A DNA stretch of 64,000 nucleotides from Sphingobacteriales bacterium. Its GTDB lineage: Bacteria > Bacteroidota > Bacteroidia > Sphingobacteriales > Sphingobacteriaceae. Location: contig JAQBOG010000033.1 in assembly GCA_028288165.1 (NCBI GenBank), positions 186,001 through 250,000 on the forward strand, written 5' to 3'. Below, in pieces: positions 44,135-54,702 of the stretch (position 1 is the first letter of the stretch; each line of letters starts with the position of its first letter). The translations under genes and the position numbers were made by a program. Under the pieces are notes generated by a model that worked only from the letters and a program-made list of their open reading frames with translations, searched no databases and was not told the DNA's origin.

Positions 44135-45991
44135 TTATTTTTTTAATTCTAATACCCAAACAGACTTTGCAGGCACTTTCACTGTTTCAATCGAACCAAG
44201 TTGTTCACCCGAAATAACATTCATAGCTTTGCTAAACCCAGCTGTACGCTCGCTGAACCTTTCGCTTTTTATGCTCTCCTCTTTCTCGTTTGTATTCATT
44301 ACAATCATCACCGTTTTATCTGCATTGTATCTGAAATACACATACATACCATTCTCTGGAACGTATTGCATCAGTTTTCCCGTTTGTAGCACTTCGTTGT
44401 TTTTGCGATAATTCGCTAAGGTTTTAACGTAGTTGAAGGCTTCATTTTCCTTTTCGGTACGACCGGCAACAGTAAATTTGTTTGTTTTATCTCCTGCCCA
44501 TCCACCTTCAAAATCACTACGAACTAATCCATCTGGGTTTGAATTTCCTTTCATTAAGATTTCGTTTCCATAGTAAAATTGAGGAATGCCGCGTGTGGTT
44601 AACAACCAGGCAATACCCGATTTATATTTGCTAAAATCTTCGTTTACAACCGAATAGAAACGACTTAAATCATGATTATCCAGAAAAACCACATTGCGAG
44701 TGGCATCCTGATACATAAAGTCACTAGCGATGGTAGTGTATAATTTATTCACTCCATCATCCCAACCAAACTTTCCGTTTAAAGCTTCATTAATCCCCCA
44801 TAAACATTGAAAATCTGTTACGCCCAGCAACTCCGTATTGAAACCACGATTTATTGTATTTCCCTGAGTAAAATAAACCTGGTTTGGCATCCCACGAACC
44901 CAAGTTTCGGCAAAGAATGTAAATTTTGGGTATTCTGCTTTTATTGCTTTGCCCCATTCTGCCATGTATTCAGCATCGTTGTAGGCATAGGTATCCAAAC
45001 GGAAGCCATCCAGATTTGCATACTCAATCCACCAAATATGGCTTTGAGTAATATAGTTCCTTAAAAATGGATTCGCTTGATTAACATCCGGCATATGGAA
45101 ATCAAACCAGCCGTCTGTCATTTGTTTCTTATCAGATTCAGATGCATACGGATCAAACAAAACCTGATCTTTGAAATTGGATCTGGTAAACTTTGACCAT
45201 TGGTGTACCCAATCTTTAGAGGGCATATCCGTAATGGTAAAATGTTTACTTCCAAAATGATTATGAACTAAATCCATAATCATTTTCATATCCCGTTTGT
45301 GAAGTTCATCAACCAGCTTTTTGTAAAGCTCATTGGTGCCAAAACGAGGATCTATCTTATAATTTTCAGTATTTGCATATCCATGATAAGAAGCTCTTGG
45401 CTGATCATTCGTTAAAACCGGGTTTAACCAAACGGTAGTTACTCCAAGTTCTTGTAAATAATCTAAGTGATTAATAACTCCTTGTAAATCTCCCCCATGG
45501 CGGCTGTACATAGAATCGCGATGAAGAGAAACTTCTTGCATCCCTTTAATTATGTCGTTGCTTTTATCGCCATTGGCAAAGCGATCAGGCATAATCAGGT
45601 AAACAAAATCTTTGTTAGTAACGCCTTGCTTACCTTTTGAGGTAAGGTCGCGTTGCTTAATTTCGTAATTATACTTTACAGCCTTAAGCCCTTTTTTTGT
45701 AAATGATATCAAAAATTTTCCAGGAGTGGCCGATGAAGAAATCTGTAGATCAAGAAATAAATAATTTGGATTTTCTACCTTGTTTACTTTTGTTAGGGTA
45801 ACGCCGGGATATGTCAAACTAACTTCTCTATTGGCTATCTTATCACCATGAACCAAAAGTTGAAGCTTCGGATTTTTCATTCCAGCCCACCAAAAAGCCG
45901 GTTCGATACGCTCCAGAGATGGTATGTTTTGTGACTTTACGCCTGTTACAAAAAAGACAAGAAGTATGAACAGGCTGAATTTTACCTTCAT
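44135..45991 (-). CDS. GH13 neopullulanase/alpha-amylase, SusA-like
   Basis: A 618-residue secreted GH13 enzyme. After a signal peptide (FSLFILLVFFVTGVKSQ) an N-terminal cyclomaltodextrinase-type domain precedes the barrel. Motifs are IMDLVHNHFGSKH, FRLDTYAYND, FFAETWVRG and VFLDNHDLSRFYS. The ATG at 45991 is preferred to the TTG at 46009 used by the track. It sits directly after the susE-like gene and likely acts in the periplasm on imported maltooligosaccharides, as SusA does. Confidence 0.9.
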   Translation of the reverse strand: MKVKFSLFILLVFFVTGVKSQNIPSLERIEPAFWWAGMKNPKLQLLVHGDKIANREVSLTYPGVTLTKVNKVENPNYLFLDLQISSSATPGKFLISFTKKGLKAVKYNYEIKQRDLTSKGKQGVTNKDFVYLIMPDRFANGDKSNDIIKGMQEVSLHRDSMYSRHGGDLQGVINHLDYLQELGVTTVWLNPVLTNDQPRASYHGYANTENYKIDPRFGTNELYKKLVDELHKRDMKMIMDLVHNHFGSKHFTITDMPSKDWVHQWSKFTRSNFKDQVLFDPYASESDKKQMTDGWFDFHMPDVNQANPFLRNYITQSHIWWIEYANLDGFRLDTYAYNDAEYMAEWGKAIKAEYPKFTFFAETWVRGMPNQVYFTQGNTINRGFNTELLGVTDFQCLWGINEALNGKFGWDDGVNKLYTTIASDFMYQDATRNVVFLDNHDLSRFYSVVNEDFSKYKSGIAWLLTTRGIPQFYYGNEILMKGNSNPDGLVRSDFEGGWAGDKTNKFTVAGRTEKENEAFNYVKTLANYRKNNEVLQTGKLMQYVPENGMYVYFRYNADKTVMIVMNTNEKEESIKSERFSERTAGFSKAMNVISGEQLGSIETVKVPAKSVWVLELKK

Positions 45992-46079
45992 TTTTAAAGA
46001 AATTTTCAATTTGATTGTTAGATAAAGAAGTAAATACCCCGCCGAAGCCGGGCATTTACATATTGAATTAACCCCCCAA

Positions 46080-47096
46080 CTACAATTTCGTAAGTGTGTA
46101 CTTGTTGTTAATTAGATCAAGTACCACTTTATAATTTCCAGCTTCAGTTACTGGTATGTCAGTTCCACCTAGCGTTCCCACAGTAGCATAACCGAAGTTT
46201 ACAGCCCAGTCATGATTTTTTCTGAACTTGAAAGCTCCAACGCCCATATCTACCGTAGCAGACCATGTTTGTTTTCCGTTATCATATTTCATATCTATAT
46301 CATTAGACCAATTACTTCCAACTGGAGCATTACCAATGACACCCCACACTAAAGGACTAAACACTAATGTATTAGCATTTATATCCGCAACTAATTCGTA
46401 GCTACCAGCCGCTGGTGCCGAAAGATCACCACCACCCACGGCGATCGTACCATCTGCAGAACCTTTACCATATTCAGGTGGTCCCCAAGATTTTTGGGTT
46501 AATATTTTAAACCCAAGATTTCCCGCCGTGTAGTTAATAACACCTTTATAAATACCGTTACTTGTGGCCGATAAAAGGCTATCAGCGGTGGCAGGATTCC
46601 AACCTTGGTAAGCACCAGGCACATATAAGAAAGACGTTAAAGGGTAAGGGTTAACGGTTATGTTTAAAACGTTTGAGTAAATTGGTGCAATGCTATCAGC
46701 AATTGTAGATTTTACCCGGACATCAATTATAGAGTTTATCCCAGTGGGTAAACCCATTTTTAACATCAAAGCATTAAAATCGATTACTGTAAAACTTTTT
46801 TCTAAAGTATTTGCATCTGCTATAATCTCTTGTTTCGTTGCAAAGTTGTTTCCCTTAAGAGATAGTTCAAGTATGTTTTTTACAGCGGCATTATAACCAT
46901 AATCTGTCTTCGTCCAAGAAATTGTAATAGCCGTTTTTGCTGCGTCGGCCTTAGTTAACACTAAATTAGCTGATGTTGCGCTAACAGTTCCCGGAGTACC
47001 AGTTGTAGCAATGGTTAATGTTTCGTCTTTTTGGCAGGATACTAACATCAGTGCCGCAAAACTGAATATATATAATTTATAAAATAGAGATTTCAT
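46080..47096 (-). CDS. SusE-like starch-binding lipoprotein
   Basis: A 338-residue lipoprotein (signal ending ALMLVSCQK). An N-terminal SusE domain (ITISWTKTDYGYNAAVKNIL) is followed by two carbohydrate-binding modules with similar openings (FLYVPGAYQGWNPATADSLL and KTWSATVDMGVGAFKFRKNH). SusE-type proteins are surface glycan binders. It lies 23 bp after the susD homologue in the starch locus. Confidence 0.88.
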   Translation of the reverse strand: MKSLFYKLYIFSFAALMLVSCQKDETLTIATTGTPGTVSATSANLVLTKADAAKTAITISWTKTDYGYNAAVKNILELSLKGNNFATKQEIIADANTLEKSFTVIDFNALMLKMGLPTGINSIIDVRVKSTIADSIAPIYSNVLNITVNPYPLTSFLYVPGAYQGWNPATADSLLSATSNGIYKGVINYTAGNLGFKILTQKSWGPPEYGKGSADGTIAVGGGDLSAPAAGSYELVADINANTLVFSPLVWGVIGNAPVGSNWSNDIDMKYDNGKQTWSATVDMGVGAFKFRKNHDWAVNFGYATVGTLGGTDIPVTEAGNYKVVLDLINNKYTLTKL

Positions 47097-47119
47097 ATCT
47101 GAGTATTTTCGTGCTGAAA

Positions 47120-48703
47120 CTAATATCCTGTATTTTGTATAAGATTTGGATTGGAGTTAATATCTGCCGAAGGTATTGCAAACATACTTCGGAATGATTC
47201 AACCCCTTTGCCACCTTTAACACCACCTTTCCAAGGCCATAAGTAAGTATCTTCTGTAAACTTTTTGAAGCGCACTAAATCTGTACGTCTAAAAGCTTCC
47301 CAGTAAAGTTCCCTACCTCTTTCATCTAAAACATCATTTAAGTTTAAACTGGTGATATTACCTGATGTATTTCCGTACCCACGTTCACGCAGTTTATTGA
47401 TGTAAGATATTGCAGTAGCTTCGCTGCCACCTGCCCCACCTCGTTTAACAGCCTCAGCATATATTAAATACATTTCTGCTAAACGGAATAATGGGAAATC
47501 TGTAGAGCAATAAGTGCCATTATTAGAAGCTGCTGTAACACCCGCTGAGGTGACATTACTAAATTTGGCAACAGCCAATCCGTTATCAAAAGCACTTGGA
47601 TCATCCATTTCAAGCTTGGTTCCCTGAAACATGGCACGTTTATCTGTTGCGCCACTATAATCGCCAAACAATAAAGGAAGATTTTTTGTACTGCGGTTAC
47701 CACCCCATCCGCCATTCGGAACGCCACGTGAGGCAGGGTTTAAAGCAGCATTTGTAGATGCATTGATCAAAAACGTCATCCCTGCAAAGGATTGACCTTT
47801 CACTCCATCATAGTTAATGGATAAGATGGTTTCTGGATTATTTAAGTTGTTATCTGCATTAAACAGATTTTTATATTGAGGAGCCAAAGTGTAACCTGCA
47901 TTAATAACTTTGGTGGCATATGTTATCGCTTCAGCATATTTGGCTTGCCCCGTGTACACTTCAGCGTTCAAATATATCCTTGCAAGTAATGCCCATGCAG
48001 CTGCCTGATCAGCTCTGCCATACTCGTTGGCTTTTGCTGCTACCAGATCTGCATCAATTGCTTTAAGTTCTGATTCTATATAAGTAAACAGATCTGCACG
48101 TTTTATTTGTGGAGGAATATATTTTCCGATAGGATCATTTTCTGTTACAAATGGAGGATTGCCAAACAAATCCATCAAAATAGCATATTGAAAAGCTCTC
48201 AAAAAACGGGCTTCAGCTCTATAATGTTTCACGTCTTCTGCAGCTGCTCCAGTAATACCCCGACTAGCTAATTTGCTATCGTCTGACTCACGAATAAATT
48301 CATTAGCCATTGTTATTTGGTATAAACTTCGGTTATATAAGCCTCTTAAAATTACATTACTGGATGTCCAATTCATGTTATGAAAATCGGGCACTCCCGG
48401 ATCATTCCAAACACAGGCGGCCTCATCTGTTGATAATTCCTGTGCATTCCAATACAGACGTAAAAAATCAGATGTGCCCGCATCAATACCGGCTAAATCA
48501 CTACTACTTTCCCCGTTAGGGCCAGTTAAACCATAACTTGCATAAACTTTAGCTATAACTTGCTTATAACCATCGAGTGAACTATACACCACATTTGATG
48601 TACTTGCATTTGTCGGGACTCTATCCAAGTCCTTAGTACAAGAGGCCAAGCCTACTGTAGAAAGAACGGAAATACTTAATATTTTATATAGATTATTTTT
48701 CAT
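47120..48703 (-). CDS. SusD/RagB-family starch-binding lipoprotein
   Basis: A 527-residue surface lipoprotein (SVLSTVGLASCTKDLDRVP). It has the SusD-like TPR helical fold, with YRAEARFLRAFQYAILMDLFGNPPFV, the conserved family stretch, and a C-terminal GRELYWEAFRRTDLVRF. The ORF track begins on a TTG 15 bp upstream; the ATG at 48703 gives the proper signal. It forms the lid of the SusC transporter encoded just upstream (19-bp gap to the chosen start). Confidence 0.95.
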   Translation of the reverse strand: MKNNLYKILSISVLSTVGLASCTKDLDRVPTNASTSNVVYSSLDGYKQVIAKVYASYGLTGPNGESSSDLAGIDAGTSDFLRLYWNAQELSTDEAACVWNDPGVPDFHNMNWTSSNVILRGLYNRSLYQITMANEFIRESDDSKLASRGITGAAAEDVKHYRAEARFLRAFQYAILMDLFGNPPFVTENDPIGKYIPPQIKRADLFTYIESELKAIDADLVAAKANEYGRADQAAAWALLARIYLNAEVYTGQAKYAEAITYATKVINAGYTLAPQYKNLFNADNNLNNPETILSINYDGVKGQSFAGMTFLINASTNAALNPASRGVPNGGWGGNRSTKNLPLLFGDYSGATDKRAMFQGTKLEMDDPSAFDNGLAVAKFSNVTSAGVTAASNNGTYCSTDFPLFRLAEMYLIYAEAVKRGGAGGSEATAISYINKLRERGYGNTSGNITSLNLNDVLDERGRELYWEAFRRTDLVRFKKFTEDTYLWPWKGGVKGGKGVESFRSMFAIPSADINSNPNLIQNTGY

Positions 48704-48722
48704 CTCTTTATTTTCCAATTAA

Positions 48723-51719
48723 TTAAAAGCCAAGATTTAAACCTAACACGAAGGTTCTGGCCCTCGGATAAAAGTTGTTATCGATACCGTTATTGATTTC
48801 GGGATCAAGCCCTGAATATTTGGTTACCGTAAAAACATTTTGGCAGTTTGCATAAACATTTAAGTTCATACTACTCTTTGAAAACATTTTACCAACGTTA
48901 TAGCCAATACCCAAGTTATCCATTCTCAAGAATGATGCGTTTTCTATGTAATAATCTGATAAAAATTGATTGTTGCTGAATTGTGAACTAAAAATATTGG
49001 TGGTACTATTTTGCAGATATTGGCCCGGGTTCAGTATATTCCTTTTAACTCCCAGATTAGATGATAAGTTATTATACATATAGTTCCCAATACTTGAACG
49101 TAGAACAGTATTTAGATTCCACTTTTTATATGATACCCGTGTGCTAAAGCCTAACAATATCGGTGCATTCGGAGATTTGTAACGATAAAGATCTTTTTCT
49201 TCGTTAATTATTCCATCACCATTCAAGTCTTCATAAACACCCTCCAGTGGCTTATTGTTGGCGTCGTAAACTTGTTTATACACATAAAAGCTATTAGTTT
49301 GATAGCCCACTGAGTTTACTTGAATATTGGTTCCTGTACCACCACTAATTCCAGAAATTCTATTTCCCGGAAAGCTGGGATCTTCAACTGCCGTAAGCTT
49401 GGTGATCTTGTTTTTATTGTATGTTAAATTGAAACCCAAATCCCAATTCAAATCTTTAGTTGCAACCGGTATAGCACTGATATTAAACTCAATACCTTTA
49501 TTTTCCATATTACCAACGTTGGTTAAAATTTCATTACTGAAATTTGATCCTACTGGGATTGGTATTGTATTTAAAAGATCGGTAGTTTTTTTAAAGTATA
49601 CATCCACACTACCATTGATACGATTATTCAAAAATCCATAATCAATACCTGCATTATAAGTGGAAGTTTCTTCCCATCTTAAATTTTTATCATAAGCAGC
49701 AGGAGTATAACCATTAAAGAAGTTATTACCCAATTGATATTGCGATGTGTTACCGCTTAAACCATAAACTGCTAAATATGGATAGTAATCAATACCTTCC
49801 TGGTTACCTGTTTTACCATAACTAATACGAAGTTTAAGATCTGACAATGATGTCAAGCTCTTAAGGAAGCCTTCCTCGCTAATCCTCCAAGTTAATGCCG
49901 CAGAAGGAAACACTCCCCAACGATTCTCTTTAGCAAATTTTGATGAACCGTCTGTTCGAATTGAGCCAGCTAGAATAAACTTGTCGTTTAACGTATAAAT
50001 TAAGCGACCGTAATAGGATATCAACGTACTTTGGGGTTTATCAAAAGGAAACTTTGGAGTTGTATTAGGAAGTGTATCCATGTTTGCTCTAAAGGATGGA
50101 TAAAAATTATTGGTTGTTAAATTATCATAATAACCATAACCAGCAGTAGCATTAATATTACTTTTAATACTTTTTAGATCTTTGATATAGTTTAAGTAAA
50201 ACTCGCCCACTTTATTATTCACATCTTGGCGATACTTAGTATACGAACCTTGTTGTGAAAAACTTTGAGCAGCTGTTGCAGGTATGTAATTATCACCTTT
50301 ACCGCTTCCAACGTCATAGCCTAAATTTAAATTAGCATGCAATTCTGGTAAAAAATGAAACCTATAATCTAACTGCAAATTTCCAAAGCTTCTTTTAACA
50401 TCACTGTTATTATCCTGCGTTCTAATTAATGAAACAGGATTACGCGTTGCATTTGGGTTTAAGGTAGTAACCCCCCCTACAGTATTTGCCCATTCGAAAT
50501 AATTTCCGAATTGATTAGTATCGTACACAGGCTGAGTAGGATCAAACGAAGCAGCGGCTCCAATAGCACTTTGATTTGCAAAATGTGATTTTGATAAAGT
50601 CCCTTTTAAATTTAAATCAATTTTTAAATGCTCTTTGAAAAACTTTGGGCTAGCGCTCAAAGCACCCGAAGTCCTTTTTAAATTATCAGTTATTAAAACT
50701 CCTTTTTGGGACAAAAATCCGGCAGACACACGATAAGGTACTTTCTTAGTAGTGCCGGTTATACTGATATTGTTATCACTAGATAAAGCCCTTTGAAAAA
50801 TTTCATCTTGCCAGTTAGTATTTTGAGTTCCAAGCATCGCTTTTTGAGAGGCCGTACCATTTGCATTTACGTAAGTCCTGAATTCATCAGCTGTTAAAAC
50901 ATCTATTTGTTTCTGTAATTGAGCCGCCGAAAATTGTGTGTTAAAATTAACAACAGGCTTAGAGCTCTTTCCTTTTTTAGTGGTAATTAGGATAACACCG
51001 TTTGAGGCCCTTGAACCGTAAATAGCAGTAGAGGCGGCATCTTTCAACACTGTAAAAGATTCAATATCATTTGGATTGATCAAGCTTAAAGGATTAGCAA
51101 CTCCCGCCAAACCGCGGTTGCTTCCATTTTTCGGATTGGTGAGTGGAACACCATCAACAACTATTAAAGGATCATTTCCAGCATTGATTGATGCGCCCCC
51201 GCGAATCCGGATTGTGCTGCCACCTCCGGGAGCTCCTCCATTTGAAGTAATTGACACACCCGCGACTTTTCCAACAATTAATTGTTCAGGTGAGACAATG
51301 GAACCTTTTTGAAAGTCCTTAGACGCTACGGTGGAGATTGAACCTGTTAAATCTTTCTTTCTTTGAGAACCATAACCGATTACAACAACTTCATTTAAAG
51401 AAGTAGAAGCAGGTTGTAATTGGAAGCTGACAGTTACACTGCCAGTGGCATTCACTGTTTTTTCCATTTCCTGATAACCTATGTATTTTACGATTACGGA
51501 AACGTTCCCGGAACTAATGCCAGTTAATTTAAAATTTCCGTTAGCATCAGTAGAGGTTTGGTTATCTGTTCCCTTTACAGAAACAGAAGCGCCGGGAAGT
51601 GGTTGGTTGGTTTCGTCTAAAACCTTCCCGCTAATGCTTCCTGTTTGCGCAAAAACCGAAAGGTTTATAAGCACAAAAAAAGCTAGCAATAAGCACTTTG
51701 TTAAATAAAATTGTTTCAT
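48723..51719 (-). CDS. SusC/RagA-family TonB-linked outer-membrane transporter
   Basis: A 998-residue TonB-dependent transporter. After the signal peptide lies a carboxypeptidase-regulatory-like domain (GSISGKVLDETNQPLPGASV), the SusC motif LNEVVVIGYGSQRKKDLTGS, the plug (LINPNDIESFTVLKDAASTA) and a large barrel ending in the aromatic FVLGLNLGF. It imports oligosaccharides with the SusD homologue and needs TonB. It heads the polysaccharide-utilisation transcript after a 678-bp intergenic region. Confidence 0.96.
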   Translation of the reverse strand: MKQFYLTKCLLLAFFVLINLSVFAQTGSISGKVLDETNQPLPGASVSVKGTDNQTSTDANGNFKLTGISSGNVSVIVKYIGYQEMEKTVNATGSVTVSFQLQPASTSLNEVVVIGYGSQRKKDLTGSISTVASKDFQKGSIVSPEQLIVGKVAGVSITSNGGAPGGGSTIRIRGGASINAGNDPLIVVDGVPLTNPKNGSNRGLAGVANPLSLINPNDIESFTVLKDAASTAIYGSRASNGVILITTKKGKSSKPVVNFNTQFSAAQLQKQIDVLTADEFRTYVNANGTASQKAMLGTQNTNWQDEIFQRALSSDNNISITGTTKKVPYRVSAGFLSQKGVLITDNLKRTSGALSASPKFFKEHLKIDLNLKGTLSKSHFANQSAIGAAASFDPTQPVYDTNQFGNYFEWANTVGGVTTLNPNATRNPVSLIRTQDNNSDVKRSFGNLQLDYRFHFLPELHANLNLGYDVGSGKGDNYIPATAAQSFSQQGSYTKYRQDVNNKVGEFYLNYIKDLKSIKSNINATAGYGYYDNLTTNNFYPSFRANMDTLPNTTPKFPFDKPQSTLISYYGRLIYTLNDKFILAGSIRTDGSSKFAKENRWGVFPSAALTWRISEEGFLKSLTSLSDLKLRISYGKTGNQEGIDYYPYLAVYGLSGNTSQYQLGNNFFNGYTPAAYDKNLRWEETSTYNAGIDYGFLNNRINGSVDVYFKKTTDLLNTIPIPVGSNFSNEILTNVGNMENKGIEFNISAIPVATKDLNWDLGFNLTYNKNKITKLTAVEDPSFPGNRISGISGGTGTNIQVNSVGYQTNSFYVYKQVYDANNKPLEGVYEDLNGDGIINEEKDLYRYKSPNAPILLGFSTRVSYKKWNLNTVLRSSIGNYMYNNLSSNLGVKRNILNPGQYLQNSTTNIFSSQFSNNQFLSDYYIENASFLRMDNLGIGYNVGKMFSKSSMNLNVYANCQNVFTVTKYSGLDPEINNGIDNNFYPRARTFVLGLNLGF

Positions 51720-52397
51720 TTAATTTTGGGTTTAATAAGATCTTAATTGGTTATAATTATTAGTGCGTGGCACTGATTATAAATTTTGGATTACGGATTT
51801 ACATTTGCAAATAAATATCAAAAAAAATACTTTGGATAAAAAAGTATCGGTTTTTAGGCCATAACCTCTGCTTGATAAATTATTATACAAATAACACAAT
51901 TGGCAAAATAATCTCACCAACTATCTAATAAACAATGATTTACAAGCAAATAAAAGTGCCAAACAGTGTAATTAATACACTAAGCCAAAAAATATCAGTT
52001 TCCGGGATCGTTTCCGGGATCGTTCCCGATAAAATCGTTGATTATAATTGGGCTAAAAAAAATATCAAACAAAATTCTGCTTATTTTGGGCTTGAGCTTA
52101 AATTTTTTGTTTCAAAATATTAGAAAAGCGTAGCGGAAATTTTAGTGAAAAAAAGAAATATAGGTGTTTAAAAGGAGCTAAAGATGAGGCAGTTTAATTA
52201 TCATATTTCGCTCTGTACAGGCAAAAGATTTCACCTAATAGCATGTTATGTCTTGAGCAATACTCGTCGAAATTTAGATCATCTCCACATAGATGCGAAG
52301 ACAGAATTGCTAAAGGCAACATTGACTTTACACTTGGCTGTGCTGTGATATTTATTGCAGAACTTTGTGACTACTTTTTACTCATTGTACAAAAAAC
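51720..52397. other. 678-bp intergenic region upstream of the susC homologue
   Basis: No reliable gene; the 62-codon ORF in the track at 51935-52123 carries tandem repeats and has no family features. Near the susC start there is an imperfect dyad TTATAAT...AGTGC-GTG-GCACT...ATTATAA (51752-51782). At 51999-52030 the 12-bp unit TTTCCGGGATCG occurs twice and then partly a third time. These are candidate control sites for the nearby LacI regulator. No clear -7 box was found. Confidence 0.5.
51999..52030. repeat. 12-bp tandem repeat, possible operator
   Basis: TTTCCGGGATCG repeated twice, followed by TTCCCGAT. The last two units form GGGATCGTTCCC, a small dyad. Position between susC and the LacI gene suggests, but does not prove, a regulatory site. 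Confidence 0.4.
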
Positions 52398-53408
52398 CTA
52401 CCTACCCGTAGATCTTCTTTTAATAATTTCGGCATTCAGAACTACTACGTTATTCACGGTAAGGTCAGAGCCCGATTCTATTGCTTTAAATAAAAGCTTA
52501 GCTGCTTTGGTACCCATATCCAACGCAGGTTGAGTAATGGTGGATAATGACGGGTTTAATAAAGGTGCTATTTCCAAGCTCGAAAAACTAATTATCTTAA
52601 TATCTTCCGGAATCTTCACACCTAAATCCTGGCAAACATAATACGTACTAATAGCCAACCGCTCTACAGAAGCAAAAATGCCATCAGGTTTAACTTTTTT
52701 AATAATATTACCTATCGTTTCATAATTGGCATCGTGCTCATTACTACAGTCTACAACCAAATCTTCCTCATAAGGAATTTCATACTTGGTTAAAGCATCC
52801 GCATACCCCTGCATCCGCATTTTACCGATAGACATCTTTTTATTCACTACCAAATAAGCAATCCGCTTGCATCCACCTTTTATTAAATGCTTGGTAGCTA
52901 AAAAGCTGCTTTCATAGTCATTGGTAGTAACCTTTGCGGTAGCTATATCTTCATAAACCCTATCAAAAAAAACAAGTGGAATTTTCTTTTTTCGGAGCTT
53001 ATTCAAATAATTATGATCGTTTGCTTCGCCAGAAACTGACATGATGATTCCGTCAACCCGGCCATTATTTAAGTTGTTGATGAATGATACTTCTTTCTCA
53101 TAATCATCATAAGTTAAATAAATTAGAATATGATATCCTTTTTCCCGAGCTACCCGTTCTATTCCATTAATAGCCTGTGAAAAGAAATTGTTTGCTATTT
53201 CAGGAACAATTACCGCTATAGTCCTGCTTTTTCGTTCCCGTAAATTACTTGCGTAATGATTGGGTTCATAATTAAGTTCATTTGCTAAATGCAGTATTCG
53301 TTCCTTAGTTTCTTTATTGATATCACTATTCCCCCTAAATGCCCTTGAAACGGTTGAGGTAGATAAATTAAGCTCTTTAGCTAACTTTTTTATATTAATA
53401 TTGTCCAT
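52398..53408 (-). CDS. LacI-family transcriptional regulator
   Basis: A 336-residue LacI-type protein. The N-terminal helix-turn-helix is INIKKLAKELNLSTSTVSRA with the hinge helix (PNHYASNLRERKSRTIAVIV). A periplasmic-binding-like effector domain follows. It stands next to the starch locus and is transcribed in the same direction, so it probably controls the susC operon in response to a maltooligosaccharide; the effector is inferred. It is separated from the susC start by 678 bp. Confidence 0.92.
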   Translation of the reverse strand: MDNINIKKLAKELNLSTSTVSRAFRGNSDINKETKERILHLANELNYEPNHYASNLRERKSRTIAVIVPEIANNFFSQAINGIERVAREKGYHILIYLTYDDYEKEVSFINNLNNGRVDGIIMSVSGEANDHNYLNKLRKKKIPLVFFDRVYEDIATAKVTTNDYESSFLATKHLIKGGCKRIAYLVVNKKMSIGKMRMQGYADALTKYEIPYEEDLVVDCSNEHDANYETIGNIIKKVKPDGIFASVERLAISTYYVCQDLGVKIPEDIKIISFSSLEIAPLLNPSLSTITQPALDMGTKAAKLLFKAIESGSDLTVNNVVVLNAEIIKRRSTGR

Positions 53409-53589
53409 TGACTGAGCGTGAATGACTCTATCTCACCACTAATTCTGTTTGTAAATATAGATTAAAGATTATGATGTATAAAATGTTAACTTAAAACTGT
53501 TAAATTTTGAATCCTGAATATAAAAAATCAGTAATTAACTGAATTAAACGTATCAGCTTATATTTTTCTTTAGGTTTGAGCTTATCATC

Positions 53590-54702
53590 ATGATCCCAAT
53601 ACCGTATAAAAGGCTTCCTGCTAAGATCTGGTTACAAATAATTGGCATTTGGACACTTGCTGCTATTAGTATTGCCACTCAAATCTATTTAAATGCAAAA
53701 GACAGTAATCCAGATATAAAATGGTTTAACATTTTTCTTAAACAACTACCAACATGGTATTTGTGTGCCCTGTTAACTCCTGTTATAGTTTATGTTTATG
53801 AGAAACTTCCTCTGGATATTAAAGAATGGAAGCGTAATTTCAGAAAACACTTAGTTATTGCTCTACTTATTTTGATAGTATTTTCTCATTTCCGACTGTG
53901 GGCTATGAGTTATATTATTAATAAAATGATCTGGACATTAACTCCAGCCGAATACCTGAATAATTACCTGGCACAGATTGCTATTGACCTCGCCATCTAT
54001 GCTTTCATTATGTCAGTAATATTTGCGGACAAAGCGAATACCCGCAGGCAAAAGAATGAGCTTTATTCAACACAAGTAGAACTACAAAACAAACAGCTGG
54101 AACAACAGCTGGACAATGCAAGATTGGATGCACTGAAACTCCAGCTCAGTCCTCATTTTTTGTTTAACACCCTTAATACTATTAACTCACTGATTCGTTC
54201 AAAAGATTATTCATTAGCCATTAAAGCCAATTCCAGGCTTGGAGATTTTCTAAGGGCAACTCTTGATTCAGAAAACACTCAATTGGTTAGTTTAGAAAAA
54301 GAAATGAATTATATAGACCTGTATCTTGAGATTGAAACCCTGAGATATGCCGATAGACTACAGGTTATTAAAGAAATTCCTTCCAGTTGCTTATTGATTC
54401 AAGTGCCCTATTTCATTCTACAACCGATAGTTGAAAATGCAATAAAACACGGCATCGCTCAAAAAAGTTCTGCAAAAAAGCTTGTTATTAAAGCAGAGAT
54501 TAAGAAAAATTATATGGAAATAATTATCCTTAATGAAGGTAATCCATTGCGTCAAAATTGGGAAGCAGGTAATGGCATCGGAATAAAAAATGTTTATGAG
54601 CGACTGAGCAAAACTTATGGCCAAAACTGTTTTCAAATAGCAAATGATGTAAATAATAATGGCGTTCAGGTAACCTTAAAAATTCCGGTAAGTAATGAAT
54701 GA
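53590..54702 (+). CDS. Membrane histidine kinase (LytS/YehU type)
   Basis: A 370-residue sensor kinase with four hydrophobic segments in the first 150 residues and a coiled-coil linker (KNELYSTQVELQNKQLEQQL). The phosphorylated histidine is in LSPHFLFNTLNTINSLI, and the N-box in LQPIVENAIKHGI. The 3' end overlaps the response regulator start by 8 bp, so the two are coupled. It has no extracellular sensor domain. Confidence 0.92.
   Translation: MIPIPYKRLPAKIWLQIIGIWTLAAISIATQIYLNAKDSNPDIKWFNIFLKQLPTWYLCALLTPVIVYVYEKLPLDIKEWKRNFRKHLVIALLILIVFSHFRLWAMSYIINKMIWTLTPAEYLNNYLAQIAIDLAIYAFIMSVIFADKANTRRQKNELYSTQVELQNKQLEQQLDNARLDALKLQLSPHFLFNTLNTINSLIRSKDYSLAIKANSRLGDFLRATLDSENTQLVSLEKEMNYIDLYLEIETLRYADRLQVIKEIPSSCLLIQVPYFILQPIVENAIKHGIAQKSSAKKLVIKAEIKKNYMEIIILNEGNPLRQNWEAGNGIGIKNVYERLSKTYGQNCFQIANDVNNNGVQVTLKIPVSNE

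Noticed and set aside
51935-52123. 62-codon ORF upstream of susC
   Set aside because: It contains the 12-bp tandem repeat and lacks conserved sequence; noncoding is more likely.
52243-52533. 96-codon plus-strand ORF
   Set aside because: It overlaps the 3' end of the well-supported LacI gene on the other strand.
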